NCBI RefSeq assembly: GCF_007992495.1
Contig: NZ_BKAJ01000118.1
Span: 1 to 44,386, forward strand
Direction of reading: 5' to 3'
Length of the DNA stretch: 44,386 nt
From: Reyranella soli
Lineage (GTDB): Bacteria > Pseudomonadota > Alphaproteobacteria > Reyranellales > Reyranellaceae
The position numbers were made by a program, and so were the translations under genes. Positions 1-8,690 of the stretch are shown here, in pieces. Under the pieces are notes generated by a model. It made no database searches and was not told the origin of the DNA. It was given only the letters and a program-made list of their open reading frames with translations. Positions within the stretch are counted from its first letter, which is position 1, and every line of letters begins with the position of its first letter.

Positions 1-26
1 AAGAGCCTTCCGTGCAAGCTTTCTCT

Positions 27-269
27 TTAACGACTGGCGAAATCCCAACCATTATTTGTCAGGATGATAAGACTCGGATCATCGGCTCGCTGTTCCACCA
101 GACCGGCGGCCACGACATCCGCCACGACCCGCTCAAGGTCGGCGCCCTTGATGCCTGTTCGCGCCCCTATAGCGCTAATGCGCCGCCACGATGTGGGATT
201 GCGTCTGCACGCGTCGTGAAGCGCAATTACGAACTTCGTCGCCAAGGCCAGCCGGTCAAGCTTGGGCAT
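27..269 (-). CDS. Small winged-helix-like protein (family copy 1)
   Basis: An 80-residue protein beginning MPKLDRLALATKF. It has a helix-rich middle (SWRRISAIGARTGI), then a recognition-helix-like stretch (LERVVADVVAAGLVEQR) and a short beta-like end (PSLIILTNNGW). This is the outline of a small winged-helix or MarR-like fold, but I do not know the family and infer no target. A close relative, broken by a frameshift, lies at 13822-14101, and looser relatives lie at 13288-13533 and 16286-16498. It follows the gene at 292-669 by 22 bases on the same strand, so the two may be co-transcribed. An in-frame ATG at 284, preceded by AAGG, is an alternative start. The match to the copy at 14 kb over nearly its whole length is the main support for it being real. 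Confidence 0.6.
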   Translation of the reverse strand: MPKLDRLALATKFVIALHDACRRNPTSWRRISAIGARTGIKGADLERVVADVVAAGLVEQRADDPSLIILTNNGWDFASR

Positions 270-291
270 CCCCAGTCGCTGCATCGCGACC

Positions 292-669
292 TTAAGGGTG
301 CAGCCCAAGGTCGCTGTACATCCGTTCGAGCAGGGCGTGATCGATGTTGGGCTGGGCAGCGCCTTCCGTCGCGTCCGTTTTGCCGCTGGTCCACGCAGCC
401 GGGTACGACTGCAGCATCTTTCGGGTTCTCTCAATGCTGGCGTGTGCTTCTGCCACCAGTGCCTGCGGCAGGTGCTCGCCGCCGCGCGCTATATCCTCCA
501 GCTCACGGATCAGCCAGGCGATGTGGGCGATTTGCTGGTCGGCACTCTCCCTTTCAGCAGGACCCGGGACAGCGCGCTTAGTTCGACGATGGGGCGCCGG
601 CTCTTGGTAATCGAGGCGAGCGTTCTTGAGCTGATGATGCGCCCGGAAATCGATAATCATGGCAGTCAT
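292..669 (-). CDS. Hypothetical protein, helical, 125 aa
   Basis: The start is MTAMIIDFRAH, with a second ATG three codons later. The middle (QQIAHIAWLIRELEDIARG, then LVAEAHASIERTRKMLQSY) is strongly amphipathic and probably forms two long helices. The C-terminus (DHALLERMYSDLGLHP) ends 22 bases before the next leftward gene. There is no signal peptide or membrane segment, so it is probably cytoplasmic. I do not recognise the family. Composition and periodicity look coding, unlike the opposite-strand frames over the same bases. It may be the upstream partner of the winged-helix gene in a two-gene unit. Confidence 0.55.
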   Translation of the reverse strand: MTAMIIDFRAHHQLKNARLDYQEPAPHRRTKRAVPGPAERESADQQIAHIAWLIRELEDIARGGEHLPQALVAEAHASIERTRKMLQSYPAAWTSGKTDATEGAAQPNIDHALLERMYSDLGLHP

Positions 670-1525
670 AAATCATGCACCCCACATGAAGTAAGTTCGA
701 AGGTCTTATTCTTCATTGAGACGCCCTGGGGGATCGGGTTGTCACATGGCTACGAGAAGCGGCCATCTGTGACTTTCTTGTGATCCTCATTAAGTATTAC
801 TAGCGATCCCTTCGAGTCGGTTTGTCACAGAGCTACTGCTTTTTTATTGCAGCGCACATTATGCGATGCGGGAAGAAAAAGTCGCGCACCGGGATTAACT
901 CGCCCCACTTCCACATGAATTCAGGTGGAGGAGCGCCACGCCAGTCAATCGGGGTCGCAGGCTTTGCACGGCGCCCATTTGCCCGAGCTGTCGAAGTTCC
1001 GCCGGAGGCTGCGCGCCTATCGCGGTAGTGATCAAGGGACCCTTGCGATGGTTCCGATTCCGGCGAATTTGACAGCGGTTCAAGTATGACTGGAGCTCGG
1101 ATAGCAAGCGGCGGGCCCGCGGGCTCCGAGCCCGCGAACAGTGGTGTGGGTCACTGCGGTCGCACCCAAGGGAGAAACCACCCGCCTGCCCTTTGGGTGG
1201 GGCTGCAAACCTAATATCAATGTAGGAATCCGCTGAACAGATCAAAAAATGACGCAGTCGTCAATTTCTGGGTTAGGCGACCGCGATCAAATTTGGAACA
1301 GCGACCGACCCACCGCACTGGGGCTTGGCGGTGCCGAACACTGCAATAAGAACCATTGCTAGTGCGAATTGATTGGAGCGCCCGCAGGTCTTCTGGTCGC
1401 TTGGAAACTAATTGATGCATCGGCGAAGAAAGGTCTATTCCAGCCGCTTCACGTGGGGCATGTGGCGTGTGGGATGAGGCACGGGCGGGTTTGTTCCGCA
1501 GCTTACGCCTCTTGGGTGTGGGACG
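670..1525. other. Gene-poor stretch with a GC hairpin
   Basis: No frame here looks convincingly coding. The only clear structure is an 8-bp perfect hairpin at 1118-1136 (arms CGCGGGCT and AGCCCGCG, loop CCG) without a T-run. The stretch separates leftward genes from a decayed TetR gene. Confidence 0.4.
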
Positions 1526-2167
1526 GTGCAGCTAGGCTGCACCGCCCTACTCTCAGATCCCAAACCACCATCCATTGATGGTCGCCGTCGGCGGAGTGAG
1601 CAGACCAGACAGGCCTTCATTGAGGCGTACCTCGACCTCGTACGAGCGAATCAAGAGCCGCCTACAGCGCAGGAGATTGCGAAGCGAGCAGGCATTTCCA
1701 CGCGATCGGTGTTTGAGCGCTTCACGGGCTTGCTCACTCTCAGCCTTGCGGTTGCGATTGCGCTTTTGAGCAAGCCCTGGCGCAGGCGCGGGTGCCAAAT
1801 GTCGATGCCGACTTCGATCCTCGGCTCAAGGCCCAAGTTGAAGTGCGGGCCGCCATTTGCGAGCAGTGGCTGCCGTTGTGGCGCACACTGCTGCGCTACA
1901 AAAGCCAATCGGAAAAGCTGGCAGTTCGGATCGTGCGCATTCGCGCGGCGACGATGGCGCAGCTCGCACTGGTGTACGGGCCAGAATTGTCGATGTTGCC
2001 GGAGCCTGAGCGCGCTCAGCTTCTGATTAGCTTGGACCTTCTGACTGGTTTCGAGAGCTGGGCCGGATGCGCGAAGACCACGGCCTCTCAAGCGGCTCAC
2101 GAACTTTGGGCCACCTCAATTGGGCGACTACTGCCGCCGCCCCCCTTTGGCGCGTCGCCCTGCCGTG
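1526..2167 (+). pseudogene. TetR-family regulator, two frameshifts
   Basis: The N-terminus reads as a TetR DNA-binding domain: EAYLDLVRANQEPPTAQEIA followed by KRAGISTRSVFERF. After about 1755 the protein continues in another frame with ALAQARVPNVDADFDPRLKA and CEQWLPLWRTLLRY, typical of a TetR ligand-binding domain. At about 2068 a missing C (GGGCCGG where GGGCCCGG is expected) shifts the frame again; the end reads SWARMREDHGLSSGSR and stops at TGA 2165-2167. Rejoined, it is about 210 residues, a normal TetR length. As written it cannot give a full repressor. The true start is uncertain. No likely target gene is adjacent. Confidence 0.65.
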
Positions 2168-2420
2168 ATAGCAGCCCTGGTTTACGTGCCGATGACCTGC
2201 GCACGGGTGGCCATCTATCGGGCGTGCCATACGTGACTAACCGCCTCGGGCCAGCAGCCCACACTCCGCCGGCATCCCGATCCGATCGCAATAATCTGGC
2301 AGCGGCTTGCATCGTCCGTCCCGTGACGACCCGGTGACTAGCGCGCTGTGTCTAAAGCTTCATGTTGCTGTTGGGGAGCATCGATCAAGCATCGTTGGCC
2401 GCGCGCGTGGGAACTGAAAA

Positions 2421-2669
2421 TCAGTGCGTCTTGCCAAGCTTCGGTGCAGCACCGATCTTCTCGGCAATGTTCTTCAAATCCTCACCGAACCACCGCAGTA
2501 CTTCCGGGCTTACGTTCGTACGCAAAATTACTTTCCTATCCGGCGTCACGATCGCAAGAACAGGCGAAACCATGAGTCGGGCTTCCTGTAACCGCCGGCA
2601 AATGAGTTCGTTAGCCTCTCTTAGAATTGAGCTAATTGCAGCGGTCGGATCGTTCATGTCGCGCGGCAT
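2421..2669 (-). CDS. Small conserved protein, paralogue of 15793-15996
   Basis: An 82-residue protein (MPRDMNDPTAAISS start, or the inner ATG at 2657). Its core EANELICRRLQEA, then VLAIVTPDRKVILRTNVSP, then LRWFGEDLKNIAEKI matches the separate gene at 15793-15996 along nearly its whole length. The pattern is a helix, two beta strands around a TPD turn, and a C-terminal helix. No catalytic motif, signal peptide or membrane segment is visible, and I do not know the function. No strong ribosome-binding site precedes either start. Conservation with an unlinked paralogue makes it a credible gene. Confidence 0.65.
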   Translation of the reverse strand: MPRDMNDPTAAISSILREANELICRRLQEARLMVSPVLAIVTPDRKVILRTNVSPEVLRWFGEDLKNIAEKIGAAPKLGKTH

Positions 2670-2879
2670 AGTATGGGAACGTCGTCGCTTGTCTTTGTGT
2701 TGCCCGCGTTACGCGCGTGCCGCTGTGACTTCGGCGGGCTTGTAGTTCGGGAAGGCGTCAGAATTGAGCATCCCGGCAGCCAAACCGTGCGTTCGTGCAG
2801 TGATCCGAGAAATTGCTACTAGCCCTCACGGCAAATATTTCTGCGAAGGCATTAGGCTCGATTCTCGGGGTGGGCCCGC

Positions 2880-3060
2880 ATGCCTGGGGTTGGTGAGGGT
2901 GAAGGCACCTTGGCTGACGCTATGGCGCTGTTAGAGGCCCTAGCGGGCGCGAAGGCTCTGTCTTATCGCAAGCTGTTTGATGGACGAGCCGTACGGTCCA
3001 CGATGACTGGCGAGGAACTGCGGGCGGTCTGCGCCAAGATCAGGGCGTCATCAAGAGGGG
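2880..3060 (+). pseudogene. Small-protein remnant (YRKLFDG motif)
   Basis: The frame begins MPGVGEGEGTLADAMALLEA and runs through ALSYRKLFDGRAVRSTMTGE to LRAVCAKIRAS. A slip near 3048 puts HQEGPVGA in the next frame. The YRKLFDG...MT.EEL pattern is one I associate with small conserved rhizobial proteins, sometimes labelled STAS/SEC14-like, but that memory is not firm. The continuation in the new frame runs straight into LigD-like sequence, so the original C-terminus is lost or fused. Probably a dead fragment. Confidence 0.4.
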
Positions 3061-3069
3061 CCTGTTGGG

Positions 3070-3405
3070 GCGGAGCGCCTAGCAAACATACTGAAGCCCT
3101 GGGCAGTGCCGAAGATGGCCCTTGCAGTGCCACCGCCGCGTGACAGTCGATTCGGCTCGCCCCTGAAGCTGTCGCGGGCGCACCGAATGCGGCCGGAGAT
3201 GGTCGTTGAAGTCAGCTATCTGACATGGACGGATGACAATTTGCTGCGGCAGGCGTCTTATCAGGGTCAGCGAGAGGACAAGCCGGCGAGGCAGGTTGTG
3301 CGGTTGATTCCGCATCCGCCACGACGGAGTAAGGAGCCATCAAGATACCCTGGCGTTCCGAAGCCGAGGGAAACCGCCCACGGTGTTGCATCCGGAAAGC
3401 CATGA
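3070..3405 (+). pseudogene. ATP-dependent DNA ligase (LigD) C-terminal remnant, copy A
   Basis: The frame reads AERLANILKPWAVPKMALAV, then PPPRDSRFGSPLKLSR, then MVVEVSYLTWTDDNLLRQ and REDKPARQVV. This is the C-terminal oligonucleotide-binding part of bacterial LigD-type ATP-dependent ligases, which act with Ku in non-homologous end joining. Only about 80 residues of the ligase remain; the nucleotidyltransferase core and the polymerase and nuclease domains are absent. Similarity ends near 3320 and the frame runs on to 3405. A second piece of the same domain lies at 4010-4177. Non-functional as a ligase. Confidence 0.7.
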
Positions 3406-3560
3406 AGAAAGGACAGCCGCCCCTCACTTCAGAACAAGAGAGTGCTTTGCGCCGCATTAGAGACGGCGGGGAGAGCCTGCTCGGCGGCACCGTGGATGTG
3501 AGCGGGCTGCACAGACTTTTGGTACTTCATTTCATTCAGTGGGATGGTATTGGCGCTTGA
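3402..3560 (+). CDS. Putative 52-aa small protein
   Basis: A short frame with ATG at 3402 preceded by GGAAAG. It starts MKKGQPPLTSEQESALRRIR, then has GESLLGGTVDVSGL and ends LLVLHFIQWDGIGA before TGA. The alternating charged and hydrophobic pattern suggests two short helices, and the composition looks coding. No family is recognised. It lies just after the LigD remnant on the same strand and overlaps that frame's last codon region by a few bases. Confidence 0.4.
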   Translation: MKKGQPPLTSEQESALRRIRDGGESLLGGTVDVSGLHRLLVLHFIQWDGIGA

Positions 3561-3724
3561 CGGATCTTGGGGAGGTTGTACCCGCGCATTATTCGGTGGG
3601 GACCCCTAGCACTGCCCGGCAACAGCAGCGAGCCTCGTGTGGCGTGGGATGTTAACCCACGAGCAGTACCTCGTTTGTGTTGACGTGTAGCAGACGAGAA
3701 ACTGTGTGTCGTTTGTATTGCCGA

Positions 3725-3925
3725 TCAGGCGGTGTCGATATGGAACCCGTCGACGCTCTTGACGCGGGAGCAGCTAAACCTTTTCCTGCGACAATCCACG
3801 TCGAGCAGAGCTCTAAGCCGCCGGCAGGCGTAGCGCCCGCAGGTATCGCATAGCACCCACATAGGGCCGAACGTCTTTTGCAGCGCGCGAAAGGTGTAGG
3901 GCTTGCACGGCCATGGCCCGGTCAT
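3725..3925 (-). CDS. Small CxxC-containing protein
   Basis: Starting at the ATG at 3925, the 66-residue product reads MTGPWPCKPYTFRALQKTFG, then MWVLCDTCGRYACRRLRALL, and ends KRFSCSRVKSVDGFHIDTA. The CDTC pair plus later cysteines suggest a small zinc-binding protein, although the second cysteine pair looks incomplete (CSR rather than CxxC), so metal binding may be lost. No signal peptide. The family is not identified. The longer upstream start at 3970 adds only a low-complexity Arg-rich tail and is less likely. Confidence 0.5.
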   Translation of the reverse strand: MTGPWPCKPYTFRALQKTFGPMWVLCDTCGRYACRRLRALLDVDCRRKRFSCSRVKSVDGFHIDTA

Positions 3926-4009
3926 GATCGACCGTAACGCTACGGGCCGTCTCCGGTCTCGTGCATGCACCTACTAGCAGTGTGGGGCGTGCGGGCGCGC
4001 TGCCGTGCT

Positions 4010-4177
4010 GTCAAAGAACGCGATTGCGAGGTGCACTGGGTGAAGCCCGATCTGGTCGTGGAAGTGACCTACCTAACCTGGATCGAAGACAATCTACTTC
4101 GCCAAGTCTCCTGCTAGGGGCAGCGCGAGGACAAGCGAGCCCGCCAAGTCGTGCGGCCGGTGCCGCATCGACTTTGA
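4010..4177 (+). pseudogene. DNA ligase (LigD) C-terminal remnant, copy B
   Basis: This frame reads VKERDCEVHWVKPDLVVEV, then TYLTWIEDNLLRQVSC, an in-frame TAG at 4115-4117, then GQREDKRARQVVRPVPHRL and TGA. It aligns with copy A at 3070-3320 over the same 45 or so residues, including the LTW..DNLLRQ and GQREDK..RQVVR segments. It is a second, independently diverged copy of a LigD C-terminus rather than a continuation of the first. Nothing upstream extends it, so it is a relic. Confidence 0.65.
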
Positions 4178-4184
4178 GCGAAAT

Positions 4185-4301
4185 TTAGAGGACTAGTTGC
4201 AACACCAAGTATGCTGCGAAGAGCAACAGCGCCACCGTTATGGTGTCCAGAACCAAATACAGCCAGCCGTCCTTGGCTTCGGTCCTCCTCGGGTCGCTCA
4301 T
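4185..4301 (-). CDS. 38-aa single-span membrane microprotein
   Basis: ATG at 4301 is preceded closely by AAGGGGGA. The product begins MSDPRRTEAKDGWLYLVLD and continues into a single hydrophobic segment (TITVALLLFAAYLVLQLVL) ending at TAA. A charged N-terminus followed by one clean transmembrane helix is typical of bacterial membrane microproteins, probably with the N-terminus in the cytoplasm. No family is recognised. It stands alone between the LigD relic and a large hairpin. Confidence 0.5.
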   Translation of the reverse strand: MSDPRRTEAKDGWLYLVLDTITVALLLFAAYLVLQLVL

Positions 4302-4439
4302 TCCCCCTTAGAGCATCTCCGCATGGACGGCTCCTGGGTGCGTTGTTGGTAGCTCTCTTGCTCCGACCGACGTTAGCTCATGCTGAGGGTACGCTTCGCT
4401 TAGCCCTCGCTGCGCCCCACGCAAGACAAAGGCGAGTGG

Positions 4440-4800
4440 CTAGGCCCCGCATAGACACCTCGCCCTTTGGTGCCTATGCGGGGCCGCCGATAACCTACAC
4501 GAGTCCTCGCTAAGGATGGTCGATTCCGGCCGGTGCCCGGTGAACGGATCGGCCGACGGCTTCCAAAGCCCGCTGACCCGGAAGACGGCCAGCCGCTCCT
4601 CAAAGGATGGCCAGGCGCGCACGGCAATCGCCTGGGCGATGACGTTGGCGTCTCTCTCGTCCGCGCCGGCGAGCAGGGCGTCGACGTATGGCGAGCGACA
4701 GCATGTCCGGGCTCGAGCGCCGGATGACGCCGTCGACCTCGACGCAATCGGGACGATCCTGTAGCGGGAGCGGTCGACCTTGAACATGGGCGAAGGTGGA
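4440..4800 (-). pseudogene. Unidentified protein remnant with frameshifts
   Basis: Protein-like pieces occur in alternating leftward frames: MFKVDRSRYRIVP, then CVEVDGVIRRSSPDMLSLAI, then YVDALLAGADERDANVIAQA, then VRAWPSFEERLAVFRVSGLW. Joined across two slips they give one plausible helical protein of about 90 residues, followed by the hairpin at 4443-4485. I recognise no family. The changes of frame within short distances argue for a decayed gene. Confidence 0.3.
4443..4485. repeat. Long inverted repeat (terminator-like hairpin)
   Basis: A 12-bp perfect stem joins GGCCCCGCATAG (4443-4454) to CTATGCGGGGCC (4474-4485), with a further CACC/GGTG pairing inside. There is no T-run. A degenerate relative with the same outer sequence (GCTAGGCC.CGCAT ... 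GCGGGGCCGCC) lies at about 11268-11314. Confidence 0.55.
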
Positions 4801-4929
4801 ACGCCGACCTGTGCGCGGGTCTGCAGCCTGCAGTGACGGCATCGCGTCACGATTTCGGCAGTGATGATGGCGCCGACAGCAGCGTTCGGCATGCAGGGGC
4901 GCTGCAGTGCAGGCGTTGGCACACCTCAC

Positions 4930-5394
4930 CTATTTCGACGGATGCCTTGCAGTCACCGGTGCACCGAACGTTCGAAATCGCTGGGTCTTCCCGGCGCCCA
5001 TGGAATGTTCAGGTGAAGATCCGTTGGCGCGTTCCAACTCGAGCGAACAAGCTGCAGCGTAACTTTGCCTACGTCCGGAAGTAAGAAACGTTCGCGCTGT
5101 CACTCATGTTCGCGTGTCGCTTCAAGTCAGGCTGCGTGCGAGAAGTGAGCCACACATAGATCACTTTCTCCCCCTTCTCATCGAAGGCGGTGTTCGGTAG
5201 GGCTAATGAGCGACGCGGGAAATACAGCCCCCCCGAATGTCGCAACTACCGAGGACTATCGAGCGTGACGCGACGGTTGAAGGCGGTAACGCCGACGCCA
5301 CCGCGACACTGAAGCCGAACATAACGTCAGCCTTTTAGAAGTGGCTGCGCGGAGTGGCACGGCATGACCGAAACTCAAAGGGGACTAACGTTTA
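4930..5394. other. Non-coding stretch upstream of the RTX gene
   Basis: I see no convincing gene here. It should contain the promoter of the RTX protein gene, but no clear -35/-10 pair stands out. An A/G-rich AAAGGGGAC segment at about 5376-5385 lies some 10 bases before the ATG and is the probable ribosome-binding site. Confidence 0.35.
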
Positions 5395-7374
5395 ATGGCA
5401 ACTCTCAATGTCGGGGCCGGACAGGCCTATAGCACTCTCGCCGCTGCGGTCGGCGCCTCGCGTGACGGCGATACCATCGCCGTACAGGCCGGCACCTATG
5501 TGAATGACTTCGCGACAATCTCCAAGGACATCACCATCGTCGGTGTCGGTGGCACGGCGAATTTCGTCGCCACCGTGGCGCCGCCCAACGGCAAAGGCAT
5601 CTTCGTCACACAGGGTGACGTGACGATCCAAAATCTTAGTTTCTCGGGTGCTGCCGTGTCCGACATGAACGGCGCGGGTATCCGCTACGAAAGCGGCAAC
5701 CTGGTCATTATCGACAGCTATTTTCACGACAATCAGGACGGCCTTCTGGCGAATGCCGATCCCAACGGCACGATCCGCATCGTCGGTTCGGAATTCGCCA
5801 ACAACGGAGCCGGCGACGGCTATTCGCACAACCTATATGTCAACAACATCGCCTCACTGGTTATCGACGACAGCTACTTCCACGACGCCGATGTCGGCCA
5901 CCAAATCAAGAGCCGAGCGCAATCCACTACCATCACCAATTCGCGCATCTATGACGGCGACGGCACGGGCAGCTACAGCATTGACCTGCCCAATGGGGGC
6001 GTCGGCGTCATCCGTAACAACGTGATCCAGCAGGGACCGAATTCCGATAACCCCGTCATTATCCACTACGGCGGCGAAAGCGCGGCCTATGCTGGTTCCA
6101 GCCTGCTCGTCGAGGACAACGTCGTCGTCAACGACATGTCCGGCAGTTCGAGCGCGCGACTGCTGAACAATGCCACCACGGTCACCGGTATCGTAGACGA
6201 CAATTCGGTTTGGGGCCTCACCGCGGGCCAGATCGCGAGTGGCAGCGCCACAGTGTCCGACACCATCTTCCTCTCCACCCACCCCACGCTCGACACCAGC
6301 CCAGGTGGCGGCGGTGGCGGTGTTGGCGGCGGCGACGATGGTGGCCCAGCGGCCGTTGGCGTGGTGACCGGCCTGAGCGAGGACACTGGCACCCTGGGGG
6401 ATTTTATTACCAGCGTTGCCACTCAAACGGTCCACGGCGCTTACACGGGCACACTGGCAGCCGGCGACCTCCTACAGGTCAGTGCCAACGATTCGACATG
6501 GGTTAGTGCAACAGCCGATGCGGGTACGTGGACCGCAGAGGTTACTCTCTTACCCGGTGAGCACACGCTCTCCGTGCGGACCGTCGACGATGGCGGAAAC
6601 ATCGTGAACGGCACCGGTCATGCCTACAATCTCGAAAACACCGGTGGCGGTGATGGTGGTGGCGACGCCGGTGGTGGTGGCACCATCTTCGGCACCCCTG
6701 GTGCGGACATGCTCGTGGGCACGGCTGGGGCTGACACGATGTCAGGCCTAGCGGGCAATGACGAGTATGTTGTGAACCATGCCGGCGACGTGGTGATCGA
6801 GGCGAATGGCCAGGGCACTGACACGGTGTTGAGCTCGGTGAGCTATCGTTTGCCGTGGGGCCAGAGCATCGAGGACCTGACGCTTACGGGCGACGGCAAC
6901 ATCGACGGCAGGGGCAACAGCTTGAACAACGTGCTCGAAGGCACGACCGGCAACAACGTGTTGAGGGGCGGCGGCGGCGACGACACGTTGTCGGGTGGCC
7001 TTGGCAACGATGTCTTGGCCGGCGGCTCTGGCCGAGACATTGAGATCGGCGGCGCAGGCGCCGACCGTTTCGACTTCAATGCGTTGAATGAGAGCGGTCA
7101 CACCTCCGACACTCGCGATCAGATCGTGGGGTTCGAGCAGGGCATCGACAAGATCGACTTTTCAACGATCGACGCCAACACCATAGCGCGGGGCAACCAG
7201 GCCTTTACTTTCATCGGCGATAGTGCCTTCCATGGGGCCGCCGGCGAACTCCACCAGCAGGTCATGGACGGCAACACAATCGTTTCAGGCGATATCAATG
7301 GCGATGCTGTTGCCGATTTCCAGATCCAGCTGAACGGAGCATTCACGCTAACACCAAGCGACTTTATCCTTTAG
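5395..7374 (+). CDS. Secreted beta-helix / RTX calcium-binding protein
   Basis: A 659-residue acidic protein with no N-terminal signal peptide, as expected for type I secretion. Residues 1-300 form a right-handed parallel beta-helix (opening AYSTLAAAVGASRDGDTIAV, with repeats such as IIDSYFHDNQDG and VIDDSYFHDA). A Gly-rich linker near 302-316 leads to an Ig-like module (about 320-410) and a second Gly linker. RTX nonapeptide repeats follow (GTPGADMLVG, AGNDEYVV, GGGGDDTLSGGLGNDVLAGG), which bind calcium and fold outside the cell. The last 95 or so residues (DRFDFNALNESG, ADFQIQLNG, end PSDFIL) match the serralysin-type C-terminal secretion region. The beta-helix may bind or cut polysaccharide, but no catalytic triad could be assigned. 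No type I exporter genes are in the window. Beta-helix lyase or epimerase activity is possible but unproven. Confidence 0.9.
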   Translation: MATLNVGAGQAYSTLAAAVGASRDGDTIAVQAGTYVNDFATISKDITIVGVGGTANFVATVAPPNGKGIFVTQGDVTIQNLSFSGAAVSDMNGAGIRYESGNLVIIDSYFHDNQDGLLANADPNGTIRIVGSEFANNGAGDGYSHNLYVNNIASLVIDDSYFHDADVGHQIKSRAQSTTITNSRIYDGDGTGSYSIDLPNGGVGVIRNNVIQQGPNSDNPVIIHYGGESAAYAGSSLLVEDNVVVNDMSGSSSARLLNNATTVTGIVDDNSVWGLTAGQIASGSATVSDTIFLSTHPTLDTSPGGGGGGVGGGDDGGPAAVGVVTGLSEDTGTLGDFITSVATQTVHGAYTGTLAAGDLLQVSANDSTWVSATADAGTWTAEVTLLPGEHTLSVRTVDDGGNIVNGTGHAYNLENTGGGDGGGDAGGGGTIFGTPGADMLVGTAGADTMSGLAGNDEYVVNHAGDVVIEANGQGTDTVLSSVSYRLPWGQSIEDLTLTGDGNIDGRGNSLNNVLEGTTGNNVLRGGGGDDTLSGGLGNDVLAGGSGRDIEIGGAGADRFDFNALNESGHTSDTRDQIVGFEQGIDKIDFSTIDANTIARGNQAFTFIGDSAFHGAAGELHQQVMDGNTIVSGDINGDAVADFQIQLNGAFTLTPSDFIL

Positions 7375-7412
7375 CCCGCGAGGCAAGACCGCGCGGTGAA
7401 GTGGTTGTGGGA

Positions 7413-7431
7413 CGGCACGGTTACCGTGCCG
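7413..7431. terminator. Hairpin after the RTX gene
   Basis: An 8-bp perfect stem (CGGCACGG / CCGTGCCG) with a TTA loop lies 39 bases after the RTX stop codon. A poly-A/T tract does not follow at once, so intrinsic termination is only likely, not certain. Confidence 0.45.
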
Positions 7432-7828
7432 ATCCTACGCATCACGAAAAACTTGTCAGAAAAAAACCCTCTCCGAGCTGTCCGGCTTGGTGTCTTTACT
7501 GTCCTCGACGTCCTCTGAGGGCAAGCAGGCCATGACAGACGCCCAATTTGACAGGCAACGGCTGCTGAATCGACCTAAGGCGGCTTGGACGTACCACGGG
7601 CAACCGCAGCCGAGCCCCGACGTCCACAGACCATGAATAAGAGGATCAGAAGTCCTGCGGTGGCTTTTGAGGACCTGATGAACGTGTCCCAGACATAATC
7701 GGTAAACCGAGGTTTGGCGGAAAGACGCACTGACAGCCCAGCAACATCAACGCGCTTGCCGTCAGGCTACCATGCCATACCCTGGCGGAATCCAATCGGC
7801 AGGTCACCCAGCCTCAGGACGTACCCGT
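7432..7828. other. No clear gene
   Basis: No frame is convincing. A leftward stretch around 7600-7700 reads TAGLLILLFMVCG within a membrane-like segment, but it has no good start codon. Confidence 0.3.
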
Positions 7829-7957
7829 TCAAGCCTCGCGGGCGTCGATGCCCCATAGGCGACAGGTGACGCCGCGCTGCCCTTGTTGTGTCGCCATCGG
7901 TGATGATCCATGCCGCGCAAGGCACAGAGCTGCCGCGAGCAAAAGAAGCTTACGCAT
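7829..7957 (-). pseudogene. Thermonuclease-like (SNc) remnant
   Basis: The frame opens with a signal-peptide-like MRKLLLLAAALCLA. The sequence WIITDGDTTR then appears in the neighbouring frame, and GVTCRLWGIDAREA returns in the first frame before TGA. DGDT and RLWGIDAPEA are hallmark segments of staphylococcal-nuclease (SNc) domains, containing the calcium-binding and catalytic region. Everything after these about 40 residues is missing, so this is a truncated, frameshifted relic of a secreted thermonuclease-like protein. Confidence 0.5.
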
Positions 7958-7976
7958 CGCAGGGCAGTCCGCCGCC

Positions 7977-8462
7977 TCAGCCGCCTTTAGCGGATCTGCG
8001 CTGTTTGCTACCACCCAGCGCGTCAGCATGGCTCGCCGCCCCCACGGCCTTGATCATTTCGAAGATGCGCTTGCGCACCCGGTTTTCCCGAATCTTGTGG
8101 TAGGCCCGCATCAGCTCTAGCGTCTCGCGCTTGACCAGCGGATCCTTCTCCTGCTCGAACGGCGTGCCGGCCTCGCCGAAGCCCTTGCGGCCGCGGCCCG
8201 ACATCGGCCGGCCCGACAGCGCGTTGGAAGGCATCTCGTCGAAGAAGTACGACACCGGCACGTCGAGCAACTTGGCGAACTCATATAGCCGGCTCGAACC
8301 GATGCGGTTGGAGCCGCGCTCGTACTTCTGAATCTGCTGGAAGGTGAGACCGACAGCATCGCCCAACTTTGATTGCGTCATGGCAAGCAGCGTCCGCCGT
8401 TGCCGAATTCGAGTGCCAACATGCAGGTCTACAGGATGAAATTTTGCCAAGGTTTGCCTCAC
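7977..8462 (-). CDS. XRE-family transcriptional regulator
   Basis: A 161-residue protein from a GTG start. Residues about 16-72 form a Cro/C1-type helix-turn-helix: VGTRIRQRRTLLAMTQSKLG, then LTFQQIQKYERGSNRIG, then FAKLLDVPVSYFFDEM. The C-terminal half is charged and helical (RETLELMRAYHKIRENRVRK), as in common rhizobial stand-alone XRE regulators. It probably binds DNA as a dimer. No adjacent gene suggests a specific target; it sits between nuclease and small-protein relics. The frame is intact. Confidence 0.85.
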   Translation of the reverse strand: MRQTLAKFHPVDLHVGTRIRQRRTLLAMTQSKLGDAVGLTFQQIQKYERGSNRIGSSRLYEFAKLLDVPVSYFFDEMPSNALSGRPMSGRGRKGFGEAGTPFEQEKDPLVKRETLELMRAYHKIRENRVRKRIFEMIKAVGAASHADALGGSKQRRSAKGG

Positions 8463-8690
8463 TGTTCTTGGCCCGAGCGTACACCTTGGTGCTGGTCGCT
8501 CAAGTAGCCGCGCCCTCGGCTGTTCAGGTCAGACAATCAAAGCACAGGCCGGCTCCCCCCACCCGCTTGCCGCTCGCTGAGTCGGTTTTCTGACTCACTG
8601 GACGGCTTTGAGGCTGGAAGAGTCCTCGGCTGCAGGACGAAGCCTAAATCGATTCCACGGGCAGAAAAACGGGGCCAGCGGCTAAGGGTG

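Noticed and set aside
6305..6690. DNA tandem repeat in the Gly-rich linkers of the RTX gene
   Set aside because: The GGC/GGT runs encode flexible linkers and are irregular; they are not a separate repeat element.
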